Source: Halisarca cf. caerulea (lineage: Eukaryota > Porifera > Demospongiae > Chondrillida > Halisarcidae). Taken from it: a stretch of DNA of 64,000 nt. The position numbers and the translations under genes were made by a program. Shown here in pieces: positions 49,391 to 64,000 of this stretch. How positions within the stretch are numbered: the first letter of the stretch is position 1; each line of letters starts with the position of its first letter. Location: the NCBI GenBank assembly GCA_963170055.1, contig CAUJGJ010000313.1, forward strand, positions 7,010,979 to 7,074,978. The letters run 5' to 3'. The notes below the pieces were generated by a model. It was given only the letters and a program-made list of their open reading frames with translations, ran no database searches and had not been told where the DNA came from.

Positions 49391-50231
49391 CGTGGTCAGG
49401 ATTGATCCTTTAGGTGAGTGTTACCATTGTACCGAATGTCAGATACTGTTATGTTTTCATGTGAATGTACGTATGTGCTCATGTTTAGTTGACTTTGGGC
49501 TCATGTACGTATATCCTGCCTTTATTTTGTGTGAGGAGACCTTATTTGCATGTGAGTGTTGATGTATAATGTTAATATCACATAGAATATTGCAGCAGCT
49601 TTAGTGTAATAAATGAATGGGCTGTTATTACAACTGGTGTGTAGACCACAGTAGTCATGATTGGACTCGTTTCCTTCATCTGCATGTATGATCCTTGTAT
49701 TGAACGCACACTATAAATTATACTGTTTCATAGTGAGATGTTGTTATCTCCTCCTAGACCACCCTAATCCTCCTACATTGAGGGAAGCCGTCACTACAAC
49801 CACATCTACTGCCACACTCAAGGTGGACCACAGGAAGACATGTTTCCAGGAGTGTACCTTTCACTACGAGGTCAGAGTCCACCCAGCTGACAGCCCCACA
49901 CTGACATCCACAAGCAACCACTCTACTGATGTGTTGAGTATGAGTGGTCTTACTGGAGACACCATGTACAGAGCAGAGGTTGTAGCAGTGTGTGTGGGAG
50001 AGTCCACCATCAGAAGTGATCCACTGACTGTCACCTTCACAACAATGGAAGGTGAGTTGAGTGTGTGTCTGTTGTAGACTATAGTGTCCCAACTGTTGTG
50101 AATGTTGTTTCCCTCCATCCTCAGTCGGTACAAGAGAGACTCCTACTTCACCTTCTGCTAATGGTGCAGCCACTCCTGTGTCCACAGGTGTGTTTGCAGT
50201 GGATAACACTGTATGCATACATCAGTGAGTA

Positions 50232-50313
<82 letters not shown>

Positions 50314-50358
50314 CACACACACATACACATACACACCCACAAACACACATACTCACCC

Positions 50359-50433
<75 letters not shown>

Positions 50434-51006
50434 CACACACACACACCAGTACATCTTGATACCCCCTCCCCCACTACAGGTACATGTATTGAGAGATTGT
50501 CCACAGGTGTCATTGCTGGTGTTGTGGTAGGGTCAGTAGTAGTGAGTGTAATGATATTCATAGCTGGTTGTGGAGCTGGAGTGATAACACATGTTGTTTA
50601 CCAGAAGACAACTAAACAAACAACAAGTATGTGCTCCTGTTTGTCAACAAGTATGTGTTCCTGTTTGTTATCAAGTATGTGTTCTTGTTTTTGTATACAA
50701 ACACGCTCGCCAGGTGACATCAGTCCCCGAAATGGCTGAGCAAGGATTGGGTCAGCTACAACAGACTATTCTTGATCAGCATTGTCTACTACAAGCTAGT
50801 GTTGACTGCATGTGCTCAATGACATGTTAGTGTCTGCTCTCCTTTGTTCAGAATCCTCTGAATCTGCAGAAGATAAGGTGACCTCTTCCACTCCAGGTTA
50901 CATGAATGTAGAACTGGAGGATAAAAGTGTACCGATGACAGACAACCCAAGTTATGAACATGTTGAGAGAACTCAACTCACAAAACCTCTTTATGGGAAC
51001 TTGTAG
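47684..51006 (+). CDS. Receptor gene 9 (M-type): leader-Ig-FN3-stalk-TM-tail
   Basis: Exons: 47684-47747, 48556-48873, 49758-50051, 50125-50187, 50480-50626, 50852-51006; predicted 346 aa. The leader [20 protein letters not shown] is a compact signal peptide. The ATG was chosen because it joins the Ig exon in phase and is conserved in gene 12. The Ig has DVVELVC, a TMWREN core Trp and [11 protein letters not shown]3 has the Cys-containing [11 protein letters not shown] strand and [16 protein letters not shown]. The stalk is 21 residues ([11 protein letters not shown]). The membrane exon begins [10 protein letters not shown] and carries the common helix with [12 protein letters not shown]. The tail is complete, with [16 protein letters not shown] and PLYGNL. 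Intron 1 holds an (AT)n run and a small palindrome; introns 2 and 4 hold TG and CA runs. Confidence 0.8.
47853..47918. repeat. (AT)n microsatellite in gene 9 intron 1
   Basis: About 33 AT units. The gene 12 intron has no equivalent run at the matching site (59613-59622). Confidence 0.95.
47964..47997. mobile_element. 34-bp TAGAC...GTCTA foldback
   Basis: TAGACACTCTA and its complement TAGAGTGTCTA flank a short loop. GAACAACCA occurs just before (47955-47963) and two bases after (48000-48008). Gene 12 has the uninterrupted ACAACCATACTCCACC at 60231-60246. Confidence 0.65.
48880..48960. repeat. TG microsatellite after the Ig donor of gene 9
   Basis: TG tract starting within a few bases of the Ig exon donor; gene 12 has the same at 61088. 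Confidence 0.9.
49225..49395. repeat. Second TG microsatellite in gene 9 intron 2
   Basis: The tract is followed by GGTCAGGATTGATCCTTTAG+GTGAGTG, a copy of the last bases and donor of the Ig exon. The intron therefore contains a small duplicate of the exon end. Confidence 0.85.
50230..50446. repeat. (CA)n microsatellite between stalk and TM exons of gene 9
   Basis: CA tract with TA and CC interruptions, same position as in genes 1 and 12. Confidence 0.95.
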
Positions 51007-51605
51007 TCCATTGTTGTCTGTATTTAGTGATATCATTCAATGTAACATGTTATGACTTTGTTGGATTTCTAATGGAAAATGAAAGTTATTTCCAATTGAA
51101 CTGTTTCCTCACATCAAGTGAATATGTTTCTATTAATTGCTATGGGAACAGTTCTTAATTGTTGGCACATGAGAGCCACATGTACTGCCCTGCACAGCCC
51201 AACTCCAGCAGATCTATAATGCAAATCATACAATCGCACATTGTGATCAGTGCCAAATTTGAGCTTTAGCTACATGCAAGCGCATTTGATTTACCAATAG
51301 CATGTGCTAATTGTTTTGTGTATTGTCCTCTCTTCGCCCCATACAGCACATGTGCTAGATTTGATGATTTGTGATTCCATGTCAGCTACATATTCTGGAC
51401 ATCTGCCAACTTCTTTGTAAACAGTTTTTTTGCTAGTGCTACAGTGGACCTCTGGGCACTGAGTGTCGTATGATAATGATTGCAGGATTGATATGTCGTG
51501 ACCGTTCAATATGAGTGCATGTCCTCGGCTCTACAATACAGCTACCACTATAGACTGTGCCAACGGATCTTGGCTTGGGAACATTCAGGGGATTTTTTCT
51601 TTGGT
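51007..51605 (+). other. 3' flank of gene 9 and upstream region of gene 10
   Basis: Nearly identical in content to 26932-27490, 55084-55690 and 62600-63217. No coding signal. Confidence 0.6.
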
Positions 51606-51617
51606 AAAATGGCGGCC
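51606..51617 (+). promoter_or_regulatory. Gene 10 promoter box AAAATGGCGGCC
   Basis: The box lies 142 bp before the leader ATG. The ATG within it opens a ten-codon frame (MAAVSPSRSR, then stop) that is identical in gene 11. Confidence 0.65.
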
Positions 51618-51747
51618 GTTAGTCCATCGCGGTCCCGCTAACTGCAGCTACGTTTGTACGTGTTTACTTGGATAATGGAACAGATTAAATAGATTTCCGC
51701 CATTCCAGCTTTATCGCCCCACCTTTCCCGCGGTCCCTGTATGCGCC

Positions 51748-53496
51748 ATGTTGCTAAGGAGATTTCAGAGAAACGGTTGGAATTGTGTCCTGTTTACTTG
51801 CTTACTTTCGCTGCTCGAATCTCCAGTCGTAGGTGAGTTCCTCCCGTGTTCTGATGGTTTTTTCATTTCGTACTCTCATCTCCTCTAGTAACATCTAGTA
51901 GATAGACAGACGGACTGATAGACCCCTCTTAACTTAAGCAATTGTCCAGACGACGAGTAGACACTAGTACTATCTGAATCACTATAATCTGATGGAGCCT
52001 GTAGCGGTACAATGTCCTATCATACACGCCAAATAAGATAGACATGAACACAGCTCGACAGCATCAGACTGGTAGTCAGAATCCCTCAAGCCCATACTTG
52101 TACATGTAGTGGATGTGATGTGTGTCTTGTCAGTGGTGAGAGCTGATCAGGAGTGCTACATGAACATGTGTGTTGGCCGCAGGGGGTTAACCTCATCTGT
52201 AGTACATGTAGTGCTACCCATGGAAAGTGATGCATATTCCTACCGTGCTGGGACTAGGGTAAAAGATAAATTCTGCATAACAAAGTTGATACAATGTCCT
52301 GTAGTTCCCCTGCAGTGTCGTAGTGTTGCTTCTTTTCAGATTTGGTTTACTCTCTGTTTCAGCTCAACAAGATGTGGTCCTCACTATGACGTCTGGTGAT
52401 CAGTGCTTCGGTAGTAGAGTGACCCTCCTCTGTACGCATCCTGATCCTTTTGCTGATCCTGTCAAATACGTTCCGAGAACTGTTGAATGGGTTGAGAATG
52501 GTACCACAATTGACTTTGGTGACCCATCATCTAGTGCAAGATTCACTGTCAACAGGTTGAACAGTACAGCTTCTACTCTGTCATTTACTGTCACCGAAGA
52601 AGACCACAGAGATAGAGTGATCACATGTACCTGCTTTCTTGTCCTCAACAGTGCTAACCGTGATCATGAGGAGAGTAATGTTGTCACCATGGATGCCCTA
52701 GGTGAGTGAGTGCTACACTGATGTACACATGTACATTGGAATCAGGATGGAGTAGTGTTCTAACTAATCCTCAACAATGCTAACTGTGGTACTACCTTAT
52801 ATAAGGTAATGTACCCAAATTTTGTAAAGCCCCTTAATTCGTGCATAGCCGTCAAAAAGCATTTCAACTTGAACTGAGTGGGTCGGATTACCATTTCTTT
52901 AGAATGCGCAGCAAAAGGGATTTGTGAATTCGATATTACTTAAGTATTCTAACCCACTCAATTCAAGTTGAAATTCTTTTTGACAGCTATGCACGAATTA
53001 AGGGGCTTTACGAAATTTGGGTTCTTTACCTTACAATACTATCTGTGATCATGATGAGAGTGGTGCTGCATCAGTGGACCCTGACCTGCTAGGTATGTGC
53101 TGCATTATGTAGATCTGGTCTATAGCTATACAGGCACAAGGTATATCATATCATTACTATGTATATCTGTTTGATATACGTATGTACGTTATTGGTTTGC
53201 ATTTGCAGAGATCACAACATCTCCAACCATAACATCGCAACCCACGAACACCTCTGATGTTCTGAGGTGGACTCACACTCCAAACATGTGCTCAGACTAC
53301 ACCTACAGATATGTCCTCACCTGGTCCAGGACTGATACAGACAACAACCCAACCAGTGGGAATGATACTGTGACCACACAAGAATATGACTTCAGTGGTT
53401 TACCTCGAGGGAACTATACTGTGACCATCACAGCCCAGAGGGTTGACTACCCCTTTGTTAGGAGTGAACCAGTCAGCACGTCTGTCAGTTTGACAG

Positions 53497-53569
<73 letters not shown>

Positions 53570-55083
53570 TGTGTGTGTGTGCATGCATGTATATGCCTTT
53601 ATCAGTGCATGTGCTCCTGCATTGCAATCAAGACCCCATGTACACACCTCACTACTCTTATTCCTGACCACAAGCTGATAAATACGATCAAATGCTCTTT
53701 CTATTTAAAGTTTTATCAGTACACGATCTTGTATATTGTACGATCTCTGTACAGTATATTGCATAGTATTATAGGTGTATCCATATGTTCGCTCCATAGT
53801 ACCTGTTGGTATGCTGCACAAAGATTATTTATATGACATAATTATGTACATTCATATTTCTACACGTGTCCTTACATGTGGTATTCTGGTGTTGCTAACA
53901 TCTCCAATAATTCTCTCTCCAGCCCCTCTCCTTACCAGTGCCACACCCTCAGCCACACCCACCTCCCCTCAAGGTATATATGGACTGGAATGTATACCTT
54001 CACTGACTAAACCTATGGAGTCCTGTACTGTGTACATTGTGGATGGTGTACTAAACCTATGGAGTCTTGTACTGTGTACATTGTGGATGGTGTACTAAAC
54101 CTATGGAGTCTTGTACTATGTACATTGTGGATGGTGTACTAAGCCTATGGAGTCTTGTACTGTGTACATTGTGGATGGTGTACTAAACCTATGGAGTCTT
54201 GTACTGTGTACATTGTGGATGGTGTACTAAACCTATGGAGTCTTGTACTGTGTACATTGTGGATGGTGTACTAAACCTGTGGAGTCTTGTACTGTGTACA
54301 TTGTGGATGATGTACTAAACCTATTGAGTCTTGTACTGTGTACATTGTGGATGGTGTTTCAATATGTACTTCTCTTTGGAGTCACTGCATGTCAGAATGT
54401 TACATGTCACATCTCAGACAAGTGCACACCAGAGCATGTGTACTCCTCTCCCTGTACCGTACCATAAGCACACTTGTATGCATACATTTGTACATGATAC
54501 ATGCACTCTCTCTCTCTTATGCCCTATACCCTCCCCTTCCCCCCTCCCCTCCCACACACACACACACACACAACCCATAAGACACAAGATTGTCCACAGG
54601 TGTCATTGCTGGTGTTGTGATAGGGTCAGTAGTAGTGAGTGTAATGATATTCATAGCTGGTTGTGGAGCTGGAGTGATAGCACATGTTGTTTACCTGAAG
54701 ACATTCAAACAAACAACAAGTATGTGTTCCTGTTTGTCAACAAGTATGTGTTCCTGTTTGTAAACAAATGTGTGTTCCTGCTTGTCAACAAGTGCATGTT
54801 CCTGCTTGTCAACAAATCTTTTCTTGTTTGCATGTATGAGCATTTGTATACTTTGTCAGCACTGCCAACTACAAGTGTTGACTGAATGTTCTCAATGACA
54901 TGTTAGTGTCTGCTTTCCATTTGTACAGAATCCTCTAAATCTACAGAAGTTAAGGTGACCTCTTCCACTCCAGGTTACATGAATGTAGAACTGGAGGATA
55001 AAAGTGTACCAATGACAGACAACCCAAGTTATGAGCATGTTCAGAGAACTCAACTCACAAAACCTATTTATGGGAACTTGTAG
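51748..55083 (+). CDS. Receptor gene 10 (A-type): leader-Ig-FN3-stalk-TM-tail
   Basis: Exons: 51748-51832, 52363-52701, 53209-53496, 53923-53973, 54600-54719, 54929-55083; predicted 345 aa. The leader MLLRRFQRNGWNC is intact. The Ig has RVTLLC, VEWVENG and VITCTCFLVL. The FN3 is a third type (RYVLTWSRTD strand, YDFSGLPRGNYTVTITAQ). 17-residue stalk. At the membrane exon the upstream acceptor seen in other copies is lost (ACACAAGATTG), so the downstream CCACAG at 54599 is used, giving a start GVIAGVV. The tail is complete with small changes (SSKSTEVKV; KPIYGNL). Between Ig and FN3 lies a decayed copy of the Ig exon end interrupted by a transposon. Confidence 0.8.
52767..53092 (+). pseudogene. 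Relic of a second Ig exon end in gene 10
   Basis: CTAATCCTCAACAATGCTAA and, after the transposon, TGTGATCATGATGAGAGTGG and GACCCTGACCTGCTAG+GTATGTG resemble the last 70 bases and donor of the A-type Ig exon. Gene 11 has the same relic without the transposon (57112-57184). It suggests a lost second Ig module. Confidence 0.55.
52802..53033. mobile_element. 232-bp TIR element in gene 10 intron 2
   Basis: Inverted repeats of about 85 bp (left TACCCAAATTTTGTAAAGCC, right ending GGGCTTTACGAAATTTGGGT). Absent from gene 11, which shows the empty site near 57140. Confidence 0.8.
54007..54360 (+). repeat. 44-bp minisatellite, about 8 copies
   Basis: Largest copy number of this repeat in the window, in the stalk-to-membrane intron of gene 10. 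Confidence 0.9.
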
Positions 55084-55692
55084 TCCATTGTTGTCTGTAT
55101 TTAGTGATATCATTCAATGTAACATGTTATGAATTTAGGGGATTTCTAATGGAAAGTGAAAGTTATTTCCAATTAAACTGTTCTCCCACATCAAGTGAAT
55201 ATGTTTCTATTAGTTGCTATGGGAACAGTTCTTAATTGTTGGCACACGAGAGCCATGCGTACTACACAGCCCAACTCCAGCAGATCTATAATGCAAATCA
55301 TGCAATCGTACATTGTGATCAGTGCCAAATTGAGCCTTTAAATATACATGCAAGTAAGCTGCACATTTGGTTTACCACTAGCATGCATGCACCAATTGTT
55401 TTGTGTATTGACCTATAGCTATCTTCACCCCATACAGCACATGTGCTGGATTTGATGATTTGTGATTCCATGTCAGCTATACATATTCTGCACACATGCC
55501 ATTTTTTGTACACAGCTTCTTTGCTAGTGCTACATTGTACCTCTGGGCCCTGAGTCACGATATGATAATGATTGCAGGATTGATATGTCGTGACCGTTCA
55601 ATATGAGTGTCCTCGGCTCTGTAATACAGCTACCACTATAGACTGTGCCAACGGATCTTGGCTGGGGAACATTCAGGGGATTTTCCTTTGGT
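55084..55692 (+). other. 3' flank of gene 10 and upstream region of gene 11
   Basis: Matches 51007-51605 over nearly its full length. No coding signal. Confidence 0.6.
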
Positions 55693-55704
55693 AAAATGGC
55701 GGCC
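55693..55704 (+). promoter_or_regulatory. Gene 11 promoter box AAAATGGCGGCC
   Basis: The box lies 153 bp before the leader ATG, in the sequence context GGATTTTCCTTTGGT conserved before A-type genes. Confidence 0.65.
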
Positions 55705-55845
55705 GTCAGTCCATCGCGGTCCCGCTAACTGTAGCTAGCTGCTACGCTTGTACGGGTTTACTTGGATAACGGAACAGATCAAATAGATTTCCGCCATTAA
55801 TTCCAGCTTTATCGTCCTACCTTTCCCGCAGTCCCTGTATGCGCC

Positions 55846-58987
<3,142 letters not shown>

Positions 58988-59273
58988 CAATTTTTAACTT
59001 GGCACAATTTGTGCACATGTGTGTGGTGGCCTGGAATCTCATAGCAAATTTTGAGGGATGCTGAAAATTCTTTGTTATACATAATACCAGAAAATCACTT
59101 TGACCAGTTTAACTTTCATAGTGGAATATTTACTGGGTCACATTCACTGTAAACAGATGTTCGAATTCACTCTAACGAGTTTCCGCTATATATCACTGCA
59201 TGTCATTGCATGCGCAATGACCAGGAGCGACCAATGAGGATATTTAGGGACATCCCCTCGAGTAAAATGGCTT
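58988..59273 (+). other. Intergenic region between genes 11 and 12
   Basis: Same 3' flank as after gene 8, with a decayed short TIR element (59031-59193). Confidence 0.55.
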
Positions 59274-59285
59274 CCATTACTGAAG
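59274..59285 (+). promoter_or_regulatory. Gene 12 promoter box AAAATGGCTTCC
   Basis: M-type variant of the box, 166 bp before the leader ATG. Confidence 0.5.
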
Positions 59286-59439
59286 TCACGGCGCACGCAT
59301 GTTGAACGCCCTCAATATGGCCGAAATCGTTTGGATTTCATTTGCTTAGAGGAACAGCGAGCGCCAGATCCGACCAGTTTTAATCTACTCCTGTCTCCGG
59401 TCTTTTTTGAACTCTGTGACCTCGAGCTCGAGGCTGATC

Positions 59440-61102
59440 ATGATCGATGGATGGAACTATTTTCTGTTTTTATCGCTATTTTTGCAAGTTACGAATTCTG
59501 TAGGTTAGTTTTCCACATCACAGCTACGGCAACGTAGCCTACAATTACGCTAAGAAAGGAGTCGATCCAACCAAGTACTTGAAATAATAATATTATTTAT
59601 AGTAAATCAGCAACTATGTATATGGACGTCTGGCTGACAAGATTGCAACAAAATAATTTTTACTGGATTTGTTTAGCTAGTGCATTTGATTTAGTGCATG
59701 AGACTCTATACAGTAGATTACAATATAGAATTAATGTAAATGATAATGCTATATGGTTTGTAATTGCGCAACAAAAGAAATGGAGGCCATCTAGTGTAGT
59801 TAGCTATAGTGTATTGATTCGGGAAAAGCTGAACATACAAATCAGATGATTCTGCGGATATATTCAATTCTGATCAGACTAGCTATTATTCAACTATAGC
59901 TATGGACATAACTCCAAATCTAAATAGGTGCAGTTTTAAATGACCTGGACTCCTGAACCGTGTGCGGCAAGACTCAGTGCTGATATTTGCTTCCCTGGTA
60001 AATCTCCAAGTTTTTAGTCATTAAGTTGTATTATATTATAAGAATCTGCATAGATGTGAGTATTTAGTGAGTGATTGTGGTGCCAATCGCTATATATAGA
60101 AGGAGCTACAGGAAGGAGGAGTTTCGGAAGATAAGCAACCCGGACCAAAATTTCTGTACCCGGACCATTTCTTCCAGTAAATTTGGTCCGACCAGACCAA
60201 AATTACCCGGACCATTTTTTCCGGTGACAGGACAACCATACTCCACCAATAGTACTATGACATGGATCAGATGCATTCTCAATTTACCCTGATCAGATCG
60301 GCAGTGACGTGTCTAAGAGGATCTTGCCAAAACAGATATTGCTGATTCCCCCACATCGACCATGCAAAGTCTAATTTATTCTGCTAACAGTATTTAAGAC
60401 TAGTGTAACATTTTATGGGAGCTAATGCATGCGATAATTTGCTGATGCATGGCCCGAAAAAATAGAATTATGTGTACATCTGTGATCATTGATAATGTTA
60501 ATGTATACATACATAGATGGTGTTTGGATTATATCTATGATTTATGGTAATATACCAGGAAATGGTCTATTTCTGTTAGCTCTAAGTGGGGACAAATGGG
60601 GACAAATTGAAGGAGCAACAGATGTAGTAACATGAGTAGCTCACAATAGCACAGTGTAGTCTGACGTGGCCATAGCCGACTCTTTCTACCATAATTATAT
60701 GTATGATGGAAAGGGCCGGCTAAGCCAGACTGGTCAGTTGCCAGAGTACATCTCCCTTCTATTTTCCAGTTACCTCTCAAGTGACCCTGTCTCCTCCACC
60801 TGGTGATGTCTGTTATGGAGATGTTGTGGAGCTGACATGCCAGACCAGCAGAGATCCCTCACAGTACGATACACCTCAGTCCATGTGGATGGAGAATATG
60901 AGATTTCTTAACCTGTCAAGAGGTTCCCCTTATTCCCTACAATCTGTAAACTTCACTGATGACAGGTTAACCATCAGCATCACTAGAGAGTACTTTGGGA
61001 AGAACATGGTCTACTCTTATCAGTGTTTCTATGTATTCAAGAACTTCAGTACTGATGAGAGTGGAGTAGTGAGGATTGATCCGTTAGGTGTGTACATGTG
61101 TG

Positions 61103-61133
<31 letters not shown>

Positions 61134-61158
61134 TGTGTATGTGAGTGTGTGTGTGTGT

Positions 61159-61189
<31 letters not shown>

Positions 61190-62037
61190 GTGCGTCCACG
61201 CATGTGTGTGTGGATGTGTGTATTGAGGGTTGATTCCTTAGATGAGTGCTGGCACTGATGTGCAAGTGTACAATGTACTACATACACAATTTCAATCTCA
61301 TGTGCTGCTTTTGTGATGTATGGGAAACTATAGCATGTGTGTGTCATATATTATGTTAATATTACATATAGTATCTGTAGTGTAATATATTAATGATTAA
61401 AAAAATGAGTTGTTATCATAGCTGCATGCATGGTGTATAAACCACAGCAGTCACTTTTAGATAGGTCTAACATCATTTCCTTCGTCTATATGTCCTTGTT
61501 TTCAACGCTCAATACGCTATTTCACAGTGAGATGTTTTTGCATCCTCCCATGCAGACCACCCCAATCCTCCTACATTGAGAGAAGCTGTCAATACAACCA
61601 CATCTACTGCCACACTCAAGGTGGACCACAGGAAGACATGTTTCCAGGAGTGTACCTTTCACTACGAGGTCAGAGTCCACCCAGCTGACAGCCCCACACT
61701 GACATCCACAAGCAACCACTCTACTGGTGTGTTGAGTGTGAGTGGTCTTACTGGAGACACCATGTACAGAGCAGAGGTTGTGGCAGTGTGTGAGGGAGAG
61801 TCCACAATCAGAAGTGATCCACTGACTGTCACCTTCACAACAATGGAAGGTGAGTTGAGTGTGTGTCTGTTGTAGACTAGTGTCCCAACTGTTGTGAGTG
61901 TTGTTTCCCTCCATCCTCAGACAGTACAAGAGAGACTCCCACTTCACCTCCAGCTAATGGTACATCCTCTCCAGTGTCCACAGGTGTGTTTGCTGTGGAT
62001 AACACTGTGTGCATGCATCAGTGAGTATCACATGCAC

Positions 62038-62115
<78 letters not shown>

Positions 62116-62599
62116 CAGTATATCTTGATGCCCCCTCCCCCACTACAGGTACATGTATTGAGAGATTGTCCACAGGTGTCATTGCTGGTGTTGTGATAGG
62201 TTCAGTAGTAGTGAGTGTAATGATATTCATAGCTGGTTGTGGAGCTGGAGTGATAGCACATGTTGTTTACCTGAAGACATCCAAACAGACAGCAAGTATG
62301 TGTTCCATTTTGTCAACACGTACGCACAAGTATACATTCTTGTTTGTATATGCAAACATGTGTACACTTTGTCAGCATTGTCCACTACAAGTGTTGACTA
62401 CATGTGCTCAATGACATGTTAGTGTCTGCTTTCCTTTTGTACAGAATCCTCTGAATCTGCAGAAGATAAGGTGACCTCTTCCACTCCAGGTTACATGAAT
62501 GTAGAACTGGAGGATAAAAGTGTACCAATGACAGACAACCCAAGTTATGAACATGTTCAGAGAACTCAACTCACAAAACCTCTTTATGGGAACTTGTAG
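59440..62599 (+). CDS. Receptor gene 12 (M-type): leader-Ig-FN3-stalk-TM-tail
   Basis: Exons: 59440-59503, 60770-61087, 61556-61849, 61921-61983, 62149-62295, 62445-62599; predicted 346 aa, the same length as gene 9. The leader is [20 protein letters not shown]. The Ig has DVVELTC, SMWMEN and YSYQCFYVF; residues between the core strands differ from gene 9 while the strands are kept. FN3 is almost identical to gene 9. The stalk is rich in Thr/Pro/Ser (RETPTSPPANG), the membrane exon starts [10 protein letters not shown], and the tail is complete. Intron 1 (59504-60769) holds unrelated AT-rich sequence and a short cluster of CCCGGACCA repeats (about 60137-60232). TG and CA runs follow the Ig and stalk exons. 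Confidence 0.8.
61096..61189. repeat. TG microsatellite in gene 12
   Basis: TG tract directly after the Ig exon donor, as in gene 9. Confidence 0.9.
62038..62115. repeat. (CA)n microsatellite in gene 12
   Basis: CA tract between stalk and membrane exons, as in genes 1 and 9. Confidence 0.95.
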
Positions 62600-63217
62600 T
62601 CCATTGTTGTCTGTATTTAGTGATATCATTCAATGTAACATGTTATGACTTTGTTGGATTTCTGATGGAAAATGAAATTTATTTCCAATTAAATTGTTTC
62701 CCCACATCAAGTGAATATGTTTCTGTTATAGTTGCTGTGGGAACAGTTCTTGTTGGCACACAAGAGCCACACATGCAACTGCATGCCCTGTAGCCCAACT
62801 CCAGCAGATTTAGAATTATTTCATGCATGCAATATTCAATCATACATTCATTTAATTGTGTGATGGTGATCAGTGCCAAATTGAGCCTTTAGCTATATAC
62901 TGTACATGCAAGTGAGCTGCACATTTGGTTTAATTACCACTAGCATGTATGCACCAATCGTTTTGTGTATTGACCTATAGCCATCTTCACCCAATCATAC
63001 AGCACATGTGCTGGATTTGGTGTTTTATGATTTCATGTCAGCTACATTTTCTGCACACATGCTAACTTTTGTAAACAGGCTTCTTTGCTAGTGCTACAGT
63101 GGACCTGTGGGCACTGAGTGTCGTATGTCACGGTATGATAATGATTACAGGATTGCTATGTCGTGACCGTTCAATATGAGAGTCCTCGGCTCTATAATAC
63201 AGCTACCACTATAGACT
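62600..63217 (+). other. 3' flank of gene 12 and start of the next A-type upstream region
   Basis: Matches 55084-55641 up to CTACCACTATAGACTG. There the similarity stops abruptly before the expected promoter box, which implies that an A-type gene follows outside the window or was disrupted. Confidence 0.6.
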
Positions 63218-64000
63218 GAAATCCCTCAGACTCACTGCATGCATTCTACACCACAGCTACTGGAGACAGTGAAAACTCTATAGTAAGGACACCATTGGGA
63301 CCACAGTAAGCTGTCATGTACAATGAAACCTCTATAAAAAGGACACCATTGGGACCATGTTTAAATGTACACATGTCAATGTGAGGGATATCAAATGAGG
63401 CAGAGCAATGGTATCCTGTTAAAAGGAGGTGACTGCATTTCAGAGGTGTCCTTTATTGGAGGTTTTACAGTATAGCCATTTACCATCTTGTCGACATGAG
63501 ACACAACTATTAAACATATACATACACATCTTGACACCTTGACCATATTATGAGGAACAATAACACTGTTTCGAAGTGTGTTGATATTGAATGTTCAGGT
63601 TCATCCCTGCTCTATGTAGATCATCATAGATTGTTACTACAAACAATTGAAGTTCATCAGCATGGAACACAGCTTGTGTATTCGCCTACTACCATTTGGG
63701 CATACAACTTTTGACTAGTCTATCAAGCCAGACCCCAACCTACCCACCCGTAATCTGTACCTGAAAATGGCAGGTGGGCTGGGGTCTGGTTTGAAAGACT
63801 ATCATGTATATACGTGTGTACACACATTTGAGGAATGTAAGGTGTGGTTTGTGCACACTACTTTCATACTGGCCACTAAGTTGAAACATATTTAACGATT
63901 TTCCTTCCAAATTTCCAACTTCATAGAAACTTGTGATCAAAAGAAATTTATGCCTTCCAGAAAATATGATTTGATCATGAGCTGTTGCAAAATAGGATCC
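63218..64000. repeat. Dispersed repeat block also present in gene 7 intron 1
   Basis: From AAATCCCTCAGACTCACTGC to the end of the window the sequence matches 33720-34760, including the CACCATTGGGACC tandem units and the later unique part. The copies differ at many single bases and in tandem-unit number. It may be a transposon or a segmental duplicate; its right end is outside the window. Confidence 0.7.

Overview
This is animal nuclear DNA. It has long GT-AG introns, abundant CA/TG microsatellites and many short inverted-repeat transposons. The coding exons build secreted-side immunoglobulin (Ig) and fibronectin type III (FN3) domains, a membrane helix and a tyrosine-containing tail. The species cannot be fixed from sequence alone. 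An early-branching invertebrate (sponge or cnidarian) is my best guess, from the receptor style and from a retroelement fragment of a kind common in those genomes.

All receptor genes lie on the + strand in one head-to-tail array that fills the window: one 5'-truncated copy at the left edge (gene 1) and eleven further copies (genes 2-12). A twelfth upstream region begins at the right edge. Every copy follows the same plan: leader exon, one or two Ig+FN3 exon pairs, an optional Thr/Pro stalk exon, a transmembrane exon and one shared tail exon. Every intron is phase 1, so the exons can be swapped freely. Three leader types define three subfamilies. A-type leaders (MLLRRFQ...) are in genes 2, 6, 10 and 11. 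F-type leaders (MFLRGI...) are in genes 3, 4, 5, 7 and 8. M-type leaders (MIDGWNY...) are in genes 9 and 12. Genes 2, 6, 9, 10, 11 and 12 have one Ig+FN3 pair; genes 3, 5, 7 and 8 were built with two. Gene 4 has Ig-FN3-Ig and a different membrane exon. Each gene has a conserved AAAATGGCGGCC-like box about 130-170 bp before its leader.

Layout: gene 1 fragment (4-518), gene 2 (1869-4744), gene 3 (5366-15662, with a 5.8-kb minisatellite in one intron), gene 4 (16941-19312), a 2-kb insertion with an antisense nuclease-like gene (19313-21377), gene 5 (22498-26931, probably a pseudogene), gene 6 (29679-32868), gene 7 (33314-43291, with a 3-kb minisatellite), gene 8 (43714-47241), gene 9 (47684-51006), gene 10 (51748-55083), gene 11 (55846-58987), gene 12 (59440-62599).

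The likely joint role is a family of cell-surface recognition receptors: variable ectodomains read different ligands and a nearly invariant tail with three tyrosine motifs reports to one signalling pathway. This resembles known allorecognition or innate recognition clusters, but that function is inference. The locus is unstable. Leader exons are split from their promoters by insertions, start codons and splice sites are lost and replaced, and domains are partly deleted next to transposon ends. The very long open frames inside the 36-bp minisatellites are repeat artefacts, not genes.
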